From Paenibacillus sp. JNUCC32 (GTDB lineage: Bacteria; Bacillota; Bacilli; Paenibacillales; Paenibacillaceae), in NCBI RefSeq assembly GCF_014863545.1, contig NZ_CP062260.1, positions 4,039,001-4,103,000 of the forward strand: a DNA stretch of 64,000 nucleotides. Direction: 5' to 3'. The position numbers and the translations under genes are program-made. This document shows, piece after piece, positions 1 to 7,794 of the stretch; position 1 is the stretch's first letter, and the number at the start of each line of letters is the position of its first letter. Under the pieces are notes generated by a model. It made no database searches and was not told where the DNA came from. It saw only the letters and a list, made by a program, of their open reading frames with translations.

Positions 1-466
1 ACGAATTTAACTTTCGGAACCATCCACGGTCGCTGGCACGGAAGCTGAGCACCCTATCGGCATCTTCCAAGGACTCCGGCCAGTTATTTATCCAGATCGG
101 TTTATCCGTTACCATTCGCAGTTTAACGATCCGTTCATTCAGCCATTGTGCAGCTTCTTGTGCACTCATAGAGCGGGCGTAAATCCGCCAATCTAACCAG
201 ATGATATATACATCCGCCTGAGCTTCCCCTCCAATACCGGGCAGAGCGCTATCATAATCCGAGTAATCAAAACAGACATCAGCCTCCCATAATCCGCAAA
301 ACGGAGACATCAAATTGGCAACAAACTCAAAGGGCATCGTTCTGTCAACTCGTATTCGGAAGGTTCGAATGCTTGGAAGCTTCGGGCTTCCTGCAATCCG
401 ACTCCTGGAGGGAAGGGAGCACAGCAGAGAATCCGCTAAATCTAAACGGGTTAACACATGATTCAT
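1..466 (-). CDS. FkbH-like / HAD-IIIC family protein, N-terminal part (runs off window)
   Basis: The frame is open from the ATG at 466 to the window edge, giving about 155 residues. A strong ribosome site, GGAGGGAGG, lies just before the ATG. The visible part is an alpha/beta domain without the catalytic HAD motif; the segment with VYIIWLDWRIY followed by AAQWLNERI resembles the SGNH-like N-terminal region of FkbH-type proteins, which activate and load glyceryl or acyl units in polyketide or glycan synthesis. The DxDxT phosphatase motif would lie beyond the window, so the assignment rests on the N-terminus only. It reads in the same direction as the kinases and glycosyltransferases that follow at higher coordinates and may be the last gene seen of that cluster. 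Confidence 0.5.
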   Translation of the reverse strand, partial: MNHVLTRLDLADSLLCSLPSRSRIAGSPKLPSIRTFRIRVDRTMPFEFVANLMSPFCGLWEADVCFDYSDYDSALPGIGGEAQADVYIIWLDWRIYARSMSAQEAAQWLNERIVKLRMVTDKPIWINNWPESLEDADRVLSFRASDRGWFRKLNS

Positions 467-558
467 TCCTATACCTCCCTCCTGTTTTCAGAGCTTTGAC
501 CTGGCCATCATGCCAATGTTTCTGAAACTCCCGGATCCTATCCACTAAGCCATTGGCA

Positions 559-1740
559 TTAATATAACCCGAGCTCTTTACCCCACACATTGATTCTTTC
601 TAAATAATGATCTAATAAATGAACCGTCTTCAGATCCTCCACGCCCCAAAAAAGCTGCTGGAACAAGCTGCGTTCCAAAACGCGCTGCAAATAGGCCATT
701 TTGTACAACGTAACCGGGTCCGTATCGAACCGGATTCCATATTTGAGCATTTCTGCGGCATATAAAGGCGCACAGCGTTCAATTACGGCATATTCGTCGC
801 CTCTCCAGTCCTTGCGGTATGCAAAAAACACACCCATTAAATTAAACATATCGAACCAGCAAGGTGAGAAACGTGCACCTTCCCAATCGATAAACTTAAT
901 GTTCCAGTTCTCTTCGGCTACATTGTGGCAGCCGATATTCGGTGTTTGCAGATCATTGTGAATGATGCTTTTACCTGCCTGCAGAAGCTCGGGAAAATAA
1001 ATAGGTCCCTTTTGTAACATGGTACGGACATTAACGTAGCTGGACTCCAGCCTCGCCTTTAATTCGGGACGTTCCATTGCCTTATCCAGATACTCTATAG
1101 TTTTTTGATGCGTCTTCTGGCGTTCTTGCGTTGAAATGGGGGAATCGTAAAGCGGGAGCCATTCCTCGAATGTTTCCCAATGACTATAAAAATTGTCGTT
1201 ATAGGTTAGCGCGTGAAGTTTCGCCAAGGAAGGGATAATCCGGTCGAAATAATCAGGTGTAAAGATAACCTGACCCTTTACTTGAGGGACGAACTCCATG
1301 AACACCCATACATCATCACCATTCATACCTTCCACGATCAGATATATGTTAGGTATCAGATCCGATAAAATATGGGTTGCTTTTCGGTACATGTTTAACT
1401 CGATAAGTTTCTGTTCGTTCACGGGTGCTTTGAATATCTTTAAAATCATTGGATATTTTTGTCCGTTTGCCGTAATTTCGAGTTTCCAGATTGCACTCTT
1501 GAATGTTTCTTTCAAACACTCCATATTTCCGTCGTTCAAAACAACGGAAGATCCGAAATGTTTTGCAATCTGATCAGCGCATCCAAGCTCCCGCCACTTC
1601 AGACTTATATCGTTAAGAGGCGGGTTTGCCAATAAGGCTTGTGCATCCTCAAGCCCTTTATTATATCCATCTTCTTTTCCCTTTTTAAATCCATCCGCAC
1701 GACCTTGCTCGAACCCTTCCGAATTTCCTGTTTTCACCAT
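559..1740 (-). CDS. APH/CotS-like kinase with glycine-tetrad N-terminus
   Basis: This is an aminoglycoside-phosphotransferase/choline-kinase fold protein of 393 residues. Visible motifs are the ATP-contacting Lys in MILKIFK (near 101), the catalytic loop HNDLQTPN (near 261) and the metal-binding DWE (near 285). Such proteins phosphorylate small molecules or sugars, and CotS-type members are found in spore coats. I chose the ATG at 1740 over the one at 1797 because GGAGG lies nine bases before it. Residues about 9-29 have Gly at every fourth position (GFEQGRADGFKKGKEDGYNK), a feature shared with two other proteins of this cluster. The gene is a tandem paralogue of the one at 1979-3067. A sigma-K-like -10 (CATAGGATA, 1772-1780) precedes it. 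Substrate unknown. Confidence 0.75.
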   Translation of the reverse strand: MVKTGNSEGFEQGRADGFKKGKEDGYNKGLEDAQALLANPPLNDISLKWRELGCADQIAKHFGSSVVLNDGNMECLKETFKSAIWKLEITANGQKYPMILKIFKAPVNEQKLIELNMYRKATHILSDLIPNIYLIVEGMNGDDVWVFMEFVPQVKGQVIFTPDYFDRIIPSLAKLHALTYNDNFYSHWETFEEWLPLYDSPISTQERQKTHQKTIEYLDKAMERPELKARLESSYVNVRTMLQKGPIYFPELLQAGKSIIHNDLQTPNIGCHNVAEENWNIKFIDWEGARFSPCWFDMFNLMGVFFAYRKDWRGDEYAVIERCAPLYAAEMLKYGIRFDTDPVTLYKMAYLQRVLERSLFQQLFWGVEDLKTVHLLDHYLERINVWGKELGLY

Positions 1741-1771
1741 ATCCGCGATCCTCCACTCCGTATTCCTTTTA

Positions 1772-1780
1772 TATCCTATG
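1772..1780 (-). promoter_or_regulatory. Sigma-K-like -10 element
   Basis: On the minus strand the sequence reads CATAGGATA, an exact CATANNNTA match, about 30 bases before the kinase start at 1740. No AC is seen at the expected -35 spacing, so support is the -10 element and its similar placement to the sites at 3096 and 7744. Confidence 0.4.
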
Positions 1781-1900
1781 TGGAGGACCTCCGACATGAC
1801 ATTAAAAAAACGCGATTTAACATTCCGTATACGCGATTTTACATCCTGCGAATAATTGGATCTTTATGCGGAAGGGCGCTGGATAAACATTGTAAAGCAG

Positions 1901-1929
1901 CGCAAAATAACCCGCAGAACACGCGGGTT
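1901..1929 (-). terminator. Rho-independent terminator after kinase 1979-3067
   Basis: A 7-bp stem AACCCGC/GCGGGTT (1909-1915 with 1923-1929) is followed on the minus strand by TTATTTT. It lies about 50 bases past the stop at 1979 and separates the two tandem kinase genes into separate transcripts. Confidence 0.7.
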
Positions 1930-1978
1930 AACCGTGTAGTATTCAACTTCGTATTCATAGGACCGAATGTTTCTAGCG

Positions 1979-3067
1979 CTAATAAAGCTCCAAATTTTTT
2001 CCTAAAACCTTGATTTTTTCTAAATACGCCGGCAGCAGCTTCGCCTCTTTTTTTCCGGTAACAGCCCAATTCAGCTGCAGATACAGTCCTTTCTCGAGTA
2101 TTCGTTTTACAAATGCCATCTGATACAGTTTTAGTGGATCCGTATTAAAGATAACTCCGTGCTTTCTCATCTCATTCGAATATAATTGAACGCAGCGGCG
2201 GGTTATATCCTCTTCCTGATCCCCCCATTCTCGGCGGTATGCCAAGAAAACCCCGATCAAATTGACGAGATCAAACCAGCACGGGGCATATTTTGCGCCC
2301 TCCCAATCAATAAACTTGATTTTCCACGACTTCTCCTTAACATTGTTGGTCGCTATGTTTGCAGTGTGAAGATCTCCATGGATAATACAGCAGCCTTCAT
2401 GAACGACCTCCGGGAAGTAATCAGGCCCTCTCTGCAGCAGGCCCTTCACGAGTGAGTAGTATGGATTAATCATATCTTTCAACTTGCTGTTTTTCATCGC
2501 TTCATCTAAATAAAATAAGGTTAACTTATTTATGTTTTTTCTTTCTTGTCTCATAACATTGGAATTATATCGAGGCAGCCAATCACCGAATAGTCCCTCA
2601 AATTGTATAAATCGTTCATCCATCGTAGAAGAGTGGAGCTTCGCTAATGTCGGAATGATTTTGTCAAAATGATCCGGATTATACTGAACTCGCCCTTTAA
2701 GAGGCTCAATGTATTCCATGAACACCCACAAATCGCGACCGTTCATATTTCGTTTGGTCTTATAGACTAGTGGCATGAACGGTTGAAGCACTTTTTTTCC
2801 TTTACGGTATATATTTTTCTCAACCCTGCTTTCCGGCCGGTCTTTTTTGAGCGCTTTCGAAATTTTAAGAATGACGGGAACGCGCTTTTGGTCATGTTCG
2901 ATTTCAAGCTTCCATATGCTGCTTTTGTAGGAGTCTTTTAGGCATTCCATTTTCCGATGATTAAGCTTTACTCCCTTGCTAAAATATGGTTTGAATGATT
3001 CGGCAAATCCCATCTTACGCCATGTTCTTCGAATGAATCGCTTGTCTATGTTATGCGTTTGACCCAC
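1979..3067 (-). CDS. APH/CotS-like kinase, paralogue of the neighbouring gene
   Basis: This 362-residue protein has the same layout as the kinase at 559-1740: VILKISK for ATP binding, the catalytic loop HGDLHTAN, and IKFIDWEGAKYAPCWFD for metal binding. The two proteins align along their full kinase domains, including the C-terminal LYLQLNWA/LFQQLFWG region, so they arose by tandem duplication. This copy lacks the glycine-tetrad N-terminus. The start is a GTG at 3067 after GGAGTGAGG. A sigma-K-like promoter (AC, 16-base spacer, CATAGTATG) lies at 3096-3122 and a terminator follows at 1901-1929, so it is probably transcribed alone in the mother cell. The phosphorylated substrate, possibly a spore-surface sugar, cannot be read from the sequence. 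Confidence 0.75.
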   Translation of the reverse strand: MGQTHNIDKRFIRRTWRKMGFAESFKPYFSKGVKLNHRKMECLKDSYKSSIWKLEIEHDQKRVPVILKISKALKKDRPESRVEKNIYRKGKKVLQPFMPLVYKTKRNMNGRDLWVFMEYIEPLKGRVQYNPDHFDKIIPTLAKLHSSTMDERFIQFEGLFGDWLPRYNSNVMRQERKNINKLTLFYLDEAMKNSKLKDMINPYYSLVKGLLQRGPDYFPEVVHEGCCIIHGDLHTANIATNNVKEKSWKIKFIDWEGAKYAPCWFDLVNLIGVFLAYRREWGDQEEDITRRCVQLYSNEMRKHGVIFNTDPLKLYQMAFVKRILEKGLYLQLNWAVTGKKEAKLLPAYLEKIKVLGKNLELY

Positions 3068-3095
3068 TTGCCCTCACTCCATTTTCATTTTTAAC

Positions 3096-3122
3096 CATAC
3101 TATGTCGAAAATAGATACTTGT
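3096..3122 (-). promoter_or_regulatory. Sigma-K-like promoter of kinase 1979-3067
   Basis: On the minus strand AC (3121-3122), 16 bases, then CATAGTATG (3096-3104). This matches the AC-N16-CATANNNTA pattern of mother-cell sigma-K except for the last base, and lies about 30 bases before the GTG start. Confidence 0.5.
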
Positions 3123-3253
3123 CACTTTCATGCGCCTACCAACAAAAAGTATCTACGATCTATATAATTGGTAAGATGATAAAAGTGAATAACAAAGAGC
3201 GGTCCTCTTAGCAATATGAGTGATTATGCCCGAGAAGATCGCCCTATCTGTAA

Positions 3254-3550
3254 TCATGGAGCTGTAGCAACAATATTCCCATCTTCATAACCTTTCGCAA
3301 ATCCGGCTTTAAAATCTTCCATGTAGGAATGATCATACCCTTTGTCATGGATTTGGTGGGATAAAGGCCGGGATCTGCCGGCCTCAGACCTGGAGCTGTA
3401 GCGGCCACCGGCTCGATGGCGCTTGACTGGCTTGCCATGGCGGCGTTTAGTACCTGATGACTTCAGGCTTCTCAGCCCTTTGGCGAATGACTTCTTCCGT
3501 GCCATGGGTGAAGCCTTACGATGATTCCTGACCGTTAATGCCGTGTTCAT
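3254..3550 (-). CDS. Small basic protein with GxxxG tail
   Basis: This 98-residue protein is Arg/Lys/Ser-rich in its first 60 residues and ends in DFKAGFAKGYEDG, a short form of the glycine-every-fourth-residue motif of the kinase at 559-1740 and the glycosyltransferase at 4661-5362. I chose the ATG at 3550 because AGGAGG lies seven bases before it; an ATG eight codons upstream overlaps the previous gene. It is the last gene of a four-gene minus-strand unit (4576 down to 3254). I do not recognise a family. The basic N-terminus could bind nucleic acid or an acidic polymer; that is only inference. Confidence 0.6.
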   Translation of the reverse strand: MNTALTVRNHRKASPMARKKSFAKGLRSLKSSGTKRRHGKPVKRHRAGGRYSSRSEAGRSRPLSHQIHDKGYDHSYMEDFKAGFAKGYEDGNIVATAP

Positions 3551-3570
3551 GCCGAATCCTCCTGCAAGGT

Positions 3571-3873
3571 TCAATTCGTAGCTTCTAACCCGGCCTCATT
3601 GTAAAACAGCTGGCACTCGGATGTTATCCAGGGCGATGCCGGACAGCCTAATTTGTACCGATTTAACGGAATGCCTGTCAACATTTCAGCCATCACGGAT
3701 TGATAGCCGACAAGCAGCCGAATATTCTCCGCAAGCGTGCGCGCGGTTGTTTCAGAATGTGCCGTAACCTCTGCGATACTTTCCAAAATACTTGCCAGCG
3801 CTTGCTGACTTCTAGCAATGGATGATACCATAGCAATCTTGGCCTCATGTTCCCGTTGTATGCGCGCGATCAT
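3571..3873 (-). CDS. Small helical protein, unknown function
   Basis: A 100-residue protein predicted by eye to be mostly amphipathic helix over residues 1-60 (many Ala, Ile, Glu, Gln), then a Pro/Cys-containing tail. Its ATG overlaps the stop of the upstream gene as ATGA at 3870-3873, so translation is probably coupled. Its pattern resembles the small coiled-coil proteins encoded on both sides of it, and all may be partners of one assembly. No enzyme motif is visible. Confidence 0.6.
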   Translation of the reverse strand: MIARIQREHEAKIAMVSSIARSQQALASILESIAEVTAHSETTARTLAENIRLLVGYQSVMAEMLTGIPLNRYKLGCPASPWITSECQLFYNEAGLEATN

Positions 3874-4190
3874 GAGTCCGTATCTCCGAAATCGAATGCA
3901 TCAAATCCCATGGCATCATCTTGTTCAGCATCCGTTCCGAGAATAATCCGCAGATTTCGGCACAGACCGGAGCCTATTTTCGTCAAGCCCTCGATTTGCT
4001 CGACAATTTGCTCGTGAATGGATAACGAATCCTTCAACTCTCCCTTGGAACGAGGATATTGAGTCAAGACCCATTGACAAACCTTTTCGGCTTCTACCGC
4101 TTTCCCTTGAAGAATGAGATAGGTATTATATTGAATAGTCACGGATGCATCGAGAATCCGCATGAACGATTCCTCTTTACTCACATACAT
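3870..4190 (-). CDS. Small helical protein, unknown function
   Basis: A 106-residue protein with helical segments (IQYNTYLILQGKAVEAEKV and HEQIVEQIEGLTKIG) and a short acidic C-terminus rich in Asp and Phe. AGGGGGA precedes the ATG at 4190. It follows the gene ending at 4220 by 29 bases and overlaps the next gene by four, so it belongs to the same operon. I do not recognise a named family; it resembles small proteins that accompany glycosyltransferases in Paenibacillus clusters, which is an impression rather than a search result. Confidence 0.6.
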   Translation of the reverse strand: MYVSKEESFMRILDASVTIQYNTYLILQGKAVEAEKVCQWVLTQYPRSKGELKDSLSIHEQIVEQIEGLTKIGSGLCRNLRIILGTDAEQDDAMGFDAFDFGDTDS

Positions 4191-4219
4191 TCCCCCTTAA
4201 CCAACGAAGTCGGATCCCA

Positions 4220-4576
4220 TTATTCTTCGCCTTGCTCGTTCGCTCTAAGCTCTTTCATTACGATTTCCAAACTGTCTGCCGATGTTTGTTGCAGGTCGGC
4301 CATGGCGTTCAAATAAGCAGCAATGCTGCTATTGACTTGTTCCACCTGGGATCCTGACGACCGGCCACCTAATAATTGTCCCCCTAACGATGGTCCTCCT
4401 AACGATGATCCTCCTCGTGAATTCGGTTCTTCGGAGGCTTGGATTTCATGATTCGGTAAGGAATGTATAATTTGAGCCATGCGGACTGCTGCATGACGCT
4501 GAGCTTCTAGAATGCGCGCTAATTGCTGCTGGGAGTGCGATAGGTATTCGACCATATCATCTATTTTTTTCTCCAC
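4220..4576 (-). CDS. Coiled-coil protein with Gly-Gly-Ser repeat linker
   Basis: A 118-residue protein with an N-terminal helix (residues 1-43, KIDDMVEYLSHSQQQLARIL), a flexible linker of imperfect GGSSL/GGPSL/GGQLL/GGRSS repeats (about 53-74), and a second helix (77-112). The start is GTG at 4576 with GGAG nine bases upstream. The linker is encoded by short DNA repeats around 4365-4425 that could vary in number by slippage. It heads the operon 4576-3254. A weak sigma-K-like sequence (AC, 17 bases, CATATGTTG) lies just upstream. Function unknown; two helices joined by a flexible linker suggest a structural or scaffolding role. Confidence 0.6.
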   Translation of the reverse strand: MEKKIDDMVEYLSHSQQQLARILEAQRHAAVRMAQIIHSLPNHEIQASEEPNSRGGSSLGGPSLGGQLLGGRSSGSQVEQVNSSIAAYLNAMADLQQTSADSLEIVMKELRANEQGEE

Positions 4577-4660
4577 GACATAACTCTCCTTCGCTCATCA
4601 TATTTTTCAACATATGCTTCGACAAGCTTCCTGGTGCCATGAATAATGCCATCCTTCGAA

Positions 4661-5362
4661 TCAAGTGAATAGATCCTTAGCCGGCAGCATCGTTCTATAT
4701 TGCTGCGGAACTCGCCCTAACCATTCGCTTATGCTTTCCTGTATTGATGGAAGCCCCTCATCTAGTCCTCCAACCTCCGTTAACAGCTCGGGGCGGAACA
4801 GAGCACAGCACGCATTTAACCGGTTATGGATATCCGCTTCGTCCCCGGGTACGGGGGTTCCTGACTGTGAAAAACTAACGCAAACCGTTTTGATAGCGGG
4901 TGCATGTTCCAGCTCATCCATCAGACCGCCGATCCAGTTATCCATAACAGGTGTACAGCCATATAGAATAACTAACTTCTTCCCATGTGCAGCACGAAGT
5001 GCCTTATTAAGAACAACCGCTATGCCTTGACCACTACTCTCCATAATGTGTCGTACCGCTCCGATCCGGCCGCGCACATATTGCCTGGTTCCTTCCGAGG
5101 AGCCGGCATCAGCTATGAGCAGCTCATATGGATGCGGCGTTAAGGCTTCGATTCTTCTAATCTTGCCAATGGCATCTTCGTTTGGATCATGAATGGGAAT
5201 GATGATGCTGATGCCCTCAAATGAGGATGCTCCGTTTTTTTGTCCGTGTTGAACGCCATAAGAATAGCCAACGATAAATCCATCCTTCCGTCCTTCAACC
5301 GGATCAGCTTTGGGAAGAGTCGCCGATAAAGATGTCCGTATGCGAGTGCCGCGTCTCTTCAT
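4661..5362 (-). CDS. Family 2 glycosyltransferase with glycine-tetrad N-terminus
   Basis: A 233-residue GT-A fold enzyme. SIIIPIHDPNEDAIGKIRRI is the typical first strand and helix of GT2, LLIADAGSSEGT is the nucleotide-sugar-binding segment, and LVILYGCTPVMDNWIGG resembles the DXD-region strand although a clean DXD is absent, so activity is not certain. Before the domain, residues about 24-44 carry Gly at every fourth position (GRKDGFIVGYSYGVQHGQKN), as in the kinase at 559. I chose the ATG at 5362 because GAAGGA lies nine bases before it. A good sigma-K-like promoter lies at 5445-5471. Likely role: transfer of a sugar onto a spore-surface glycan or protein. Confidence 0.7.
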   Translation of the reverse strand: MKRRGTRIRTSLSATLPKADPVEGRKDGFIVGYSYGVQHGQKNGASSFEGISIIIPIHDPNEDAIGKIRRIEALTPHPYELLIADAGSSEGTRQYVRGRIGAVRHIMESSGQGIAVVLNKALRAAHGKKLVILYGCTPVMDNWIGGLMDELEHAPAIKTVCVSFSQSGTPVPGDEADIHNRLNACCALFRPELLTEVGGLDEGLPSIQESISEWLGRVPQQYRTMLPAKDLFT

Positions 5363-5403
5363 CGTAAAAAGTCCTTCATATACATTCCGCCTCCCGTTTC
5401 TCA

Positions 5404-5712
5404 TCACTGCGTGAGGACCGAATAATCATTTGGCAATTCATTTCTATTGTATGTTGACTTTCTCGCTTCGTGACGGCATCCACAGGGACCATTCCATTCT
5501 CTAAACGTATGATCATCTTCCATATGTAAACAACACTTGATTGGAGTAACATGTTCGTGTAAATGAGAGTCATTCGGAGAACTATATTCACTCCTGCGGA
5601 TGATCGCACTAAGGCTCTTCCGGAACGGCATCTTCATCATGTTGACGAATGGGATCCCCCTGGTTACAAAAAGGATGGGTGGAATCTCGCTTCCCCCATC
5701 CTTCTCCTCCAT
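5404..5712 (-). CDS. Possible small Cys-containing protein, coupled to upstream gene
   Basis: An open frame of 102 residues begins with an ATG that overlaps the stop of the 5712-6293 gene as TAATG, the usual arrangement for coupled translation. It contains a Cys/His group (KCCLHMEDD and GPCGCRHEA). There is no independent ribosome site; a GGAGG lies just inside the frame instead. A sigma-K-like promoter for the next gene lies inside it. I recognise no family. It could equally be non-coding spacer between 5712 and the glycosyltransferase. Confidence 0.35.
   Translation of the reverse strand: MEEKDGGSEIPPILFVTRGIPFVNMMKMPFRKSLSAIIRRSEYSSPNDSHLHEHVTPIKCCLHMEDDHTFREWNGPCGCRHEARKSTYNRNELPNDYSVLTQ
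5445..5471 (-). promoter_or_regulatory. Sigma-K-like promoter before GT2 glycosyltransferase
   Basis: On the minus strand AC (5470-5471), 16 bases, then CATACAATA (5445-5453): a full match to AC-N16-CATANNNTA, about 80 bases before the start at 5362. It is the best of the promoter candidates of this type in the window. Confidence 0.55.
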
Positions 5713-6293
5713 TATGTTGCCATCCGGCCTATTGAGATCCAGTACAGCCAGCCTTCTGAGATCACGATGCCTGCCGGCCGCGTAATTCCGATGGCCACCT
5801 CCGCATGCTGCCGTTTTCGAATGCCAGCTTGAAACACCGGATCGCTGCACGATGCCACCACTACATAATGTTCATCTTGATAGGAGGTCTGAAGCGGTAT
5901 TGTAATTTCGATCGTTTCTTGTTCATCAGAAAAGATGAAGGGGAAATATCCAAACTGCTGAAGTAAAGGCATATCAGGAATCCCTTGAACCGGATTAAAG
6001 GAAAGATGACTCGGTTGAACCGATTCAAGCGCTAGTTTGGAAGAAATAATGGATTCGGATGACAGATGAATACTGTGTACGGCATAATCCTCAATCGCTT
6101 CACTTCTTACGCTGCGATGCTGCAGATGGGAAGCACTGATTACATCATCAGCCAACGCGTGATCCATCACATCATTCTCTAAATCTGACCACTTGCCGGA
6201 AGTTCCTCTGATGGCTATCTTCTTATTATAGCCATCGTACCGCCGAAAGGGCCTTCCCCTTCTTATCCTGGTGATCCTTCTGGCTTTGTTCAC
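5712..6293 (-). CDS. Tail-type surface protein, unknown function
   Basis: A 193-residue protein with a very basic start (residues 1-26, NKARRITRIRRGRPFRRYDG), a middle of short repeating units built on Ala-Ser-His-Leu (ISASHLQH, HSIHLSS, SKLALES, QPSHLS), and a beta-rich C-terminal part ending in GWLYWISIGRM. The repeating middle followed by a C-terminal tail domain resembles the WIAG-tail proteins of Paenibacillus; I make that comparison from memory. The start is GTG at 6293 after GAGGAGAG. Its neighbours suggest a spore- or cell-surface protein that may be a glycosylation target. Confidence 0.6.
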   Translation of the reverse strand: MNKARRITRIRRGRPFRRYDGYNKKIAIRGTSGKWSDLENDVMDHALADDVISASHLQHRSVRSEAIEDYAVHSIHLSSESIISSKLALESVQPSHLSFNPVQGIPDMPLLQQFGYFPFIFSDEQETIEITIPLQTSYQDEHYVVVASCSDPVFQAGIRKRQHAEVAIGITRPAGIVISEGWLYWISIGRMAT

Positions 6294-6365
6294 TGTCAGC
6301 TCTCTCCTCTGCTTCTAATCGTTACCTTCATCCTATTCAAGAGAAGGGGCTACTGCCACAGTCGG

Positions 6366-7511
6366 TTAGATGGTTTGCATCAGGCTAGCCCATCGTTCTG
6401 CCGTATGATCCCATCTGAAACGCTGACGCACCGTTTCACGGCCAGCCATCCCGATTCGGGTACGCAGATTCTCGTCCTGAAGCAATCCGTTAATCCGTTC
6501 GGCAAGCCCGCCAGGAAAATCATCCCTTTGAACCAGGTAGCCCGTCACGCCGTTCTCCACGATCTCCGGGATACCGCCTGCATTCGCAGCGATGACGGGA
6601 ACTCCTGCAGCCATGGCTTCCACGTTCACGAGCCCAAAGGCTTCCCTCGGCGCTGAGGGAACAACCACAATATCGGCAAGCGAGTACCAGTCTGCAATTG
6701 CCGGATAAGGGATAAAGGGGCGGAAAAATACCCATTGGGTATAAGGACCGGCCGTTCTTTTCAGTTCCCGTACATATGCGGTTTCCCGATCGGATCCGTA
6801 GGCTGCACTCCCGATGATAAGCAAAAGAACATCCGGATGCTTGTCAATGATATGAGGCAATGCGGCAATCAGATGGTGAACCCCTTTGTCAGGGATGAGC
6901 CGTCCCGCAAACAGAATGATTCGCCGTCCGCTCCAGCCGTAATGAGCAAGCTTTGCCTCTCTTAGTGCCTTGGCAGCAGGACTGAAAGCAGGAGTAAAAT
7001 GATCAAGACTCACACCAAGATGATTAATCGTGATCTTTTCCAGAAGCCCAGCATGTTTTGAAGTGATATCCTCCAGCAGGAAACGGCTGTTCACCACAAT
7101 GCCGTCCATCCAGCGAGCAATGGCCCCAAAACGCTGCTCGCTCATATACGGAGGCGAAATAAATGTATTGGAGTGAAGATTCAATACGATTTTCACATCC
7201 GGCAGATGCATTTTGAGGCGCTGCGCCAGCAGCGGCCGATTGTGAACTTCGATAATATCCGGTCTCCACTTCTGAAGCCTCCGCAGCAAGGAAGGATAAT
7301 AATTCGTTCCAGATGGCAGGCGGTAGCACGGAACGCCGTTGATCGTGTCTTTTGAAGGGAGCCCTTTTCCCAGTACTCCGAATATGCGCACATCCATGGC
7401 ACCCTGCGCTAATGGAATGGTCTGCTCTACTACCCGCTCGACGGAGCTGCTCCTCCCCGATGGAATGACAAACGATCCCGGCGTCACGACCGCCACCTTC
7501 CGCAAACCCAT
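6366..7511 (-). CDS. Family 4 glycosyltransferase (CotSA-like)
   Basis: A 381-residue GT-B enzyme transferring a sugar from a nucleotide donor with retained configuration. Features include a Gly-rich N-terminal loop (PGSFVIPSGRSSSVERVVE), FAGRLIPDKGVHHLIAALP at the domain joint, and the donor-binding EAFGLVNVEAMAAGVPVIAANAGGIPEIV with the E-x7-E motif. Length is normal for GT4. In Bacillus a GT4 protein (CotSA) is a spore-coat component encoded beside CotS; here CotS-like kinases and a YheC/YheD protein are close by, supporting a spore-surface role. AAGGA lies upstream of the ATG at 7511. It is divergent from the gene at 7795. Confidence 0.85.
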   Translation of the reverse strand: MGLRKVAVVTPGSFVIPSGRSSSVERVVEQTIPLAQGAMDVRIFGVLGKGLPSKDTINGVPCYRLPSGTNYYPSLLRRLQKWRPDIIEVHNRPLLAQRLKMHLPDVKIVLNLHSNTFISPPYMSEQRFGAIARWMDGIVVNSRFLLEDITSKHAGLLEKITINHLGVSLDHFTPAFSPAAKALREAKLAHYGWSGRRIILFAGRLIPDKGVHHLIAALPHIIDKHPDVLLLIIGSAAYGSDRETAYVRELKRTAGPYTQWVFFRPFIPYPAIADWYSLADIVVVPSAPREAFGLVNVEAMAAGVPVIAANAGGIPEIVENGVTGYLVQRDDFPGGLAERINGLLQDENLRTRIGMAGRETVRQRFRWDHTAERWASLMQTI

Positions 7512-7743
7512 AACTCCACATCCTTCTCACATCTTATCTATATGAAAAACACCTACTGATATATCAAAGGTTCCCCCTTGACACGTAGTGTTTCGTTGCC
7601 ATATCCAAAATGCGCATACCTGTTCATTTGTATGGTTAGATACCTTAACATATACCGAATCAGGGCCTGTTGGTGACTAATTCCCGACAAAGAATAGGCC
7701 AACCACGGGCGACACCCGTCCATCCGGGACAATCATCCTCACG

Positions 7744-7752
7744 CATACGATA
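7744..7752 (+). promoter_or_regulatory. Sigma-K-like -10 element before yheC/yheD-like gene
   Basis: CATACGATA is an exact CATANNNTA match 43 bases before the ATG at 7795. The expected AC at -35 is not at the right spacing. Confidence 0.4.
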
Positions 7753-7794
7753 TGGTACAAAGACTACAGGATTATGGTGACAAGGAGGGTGACC

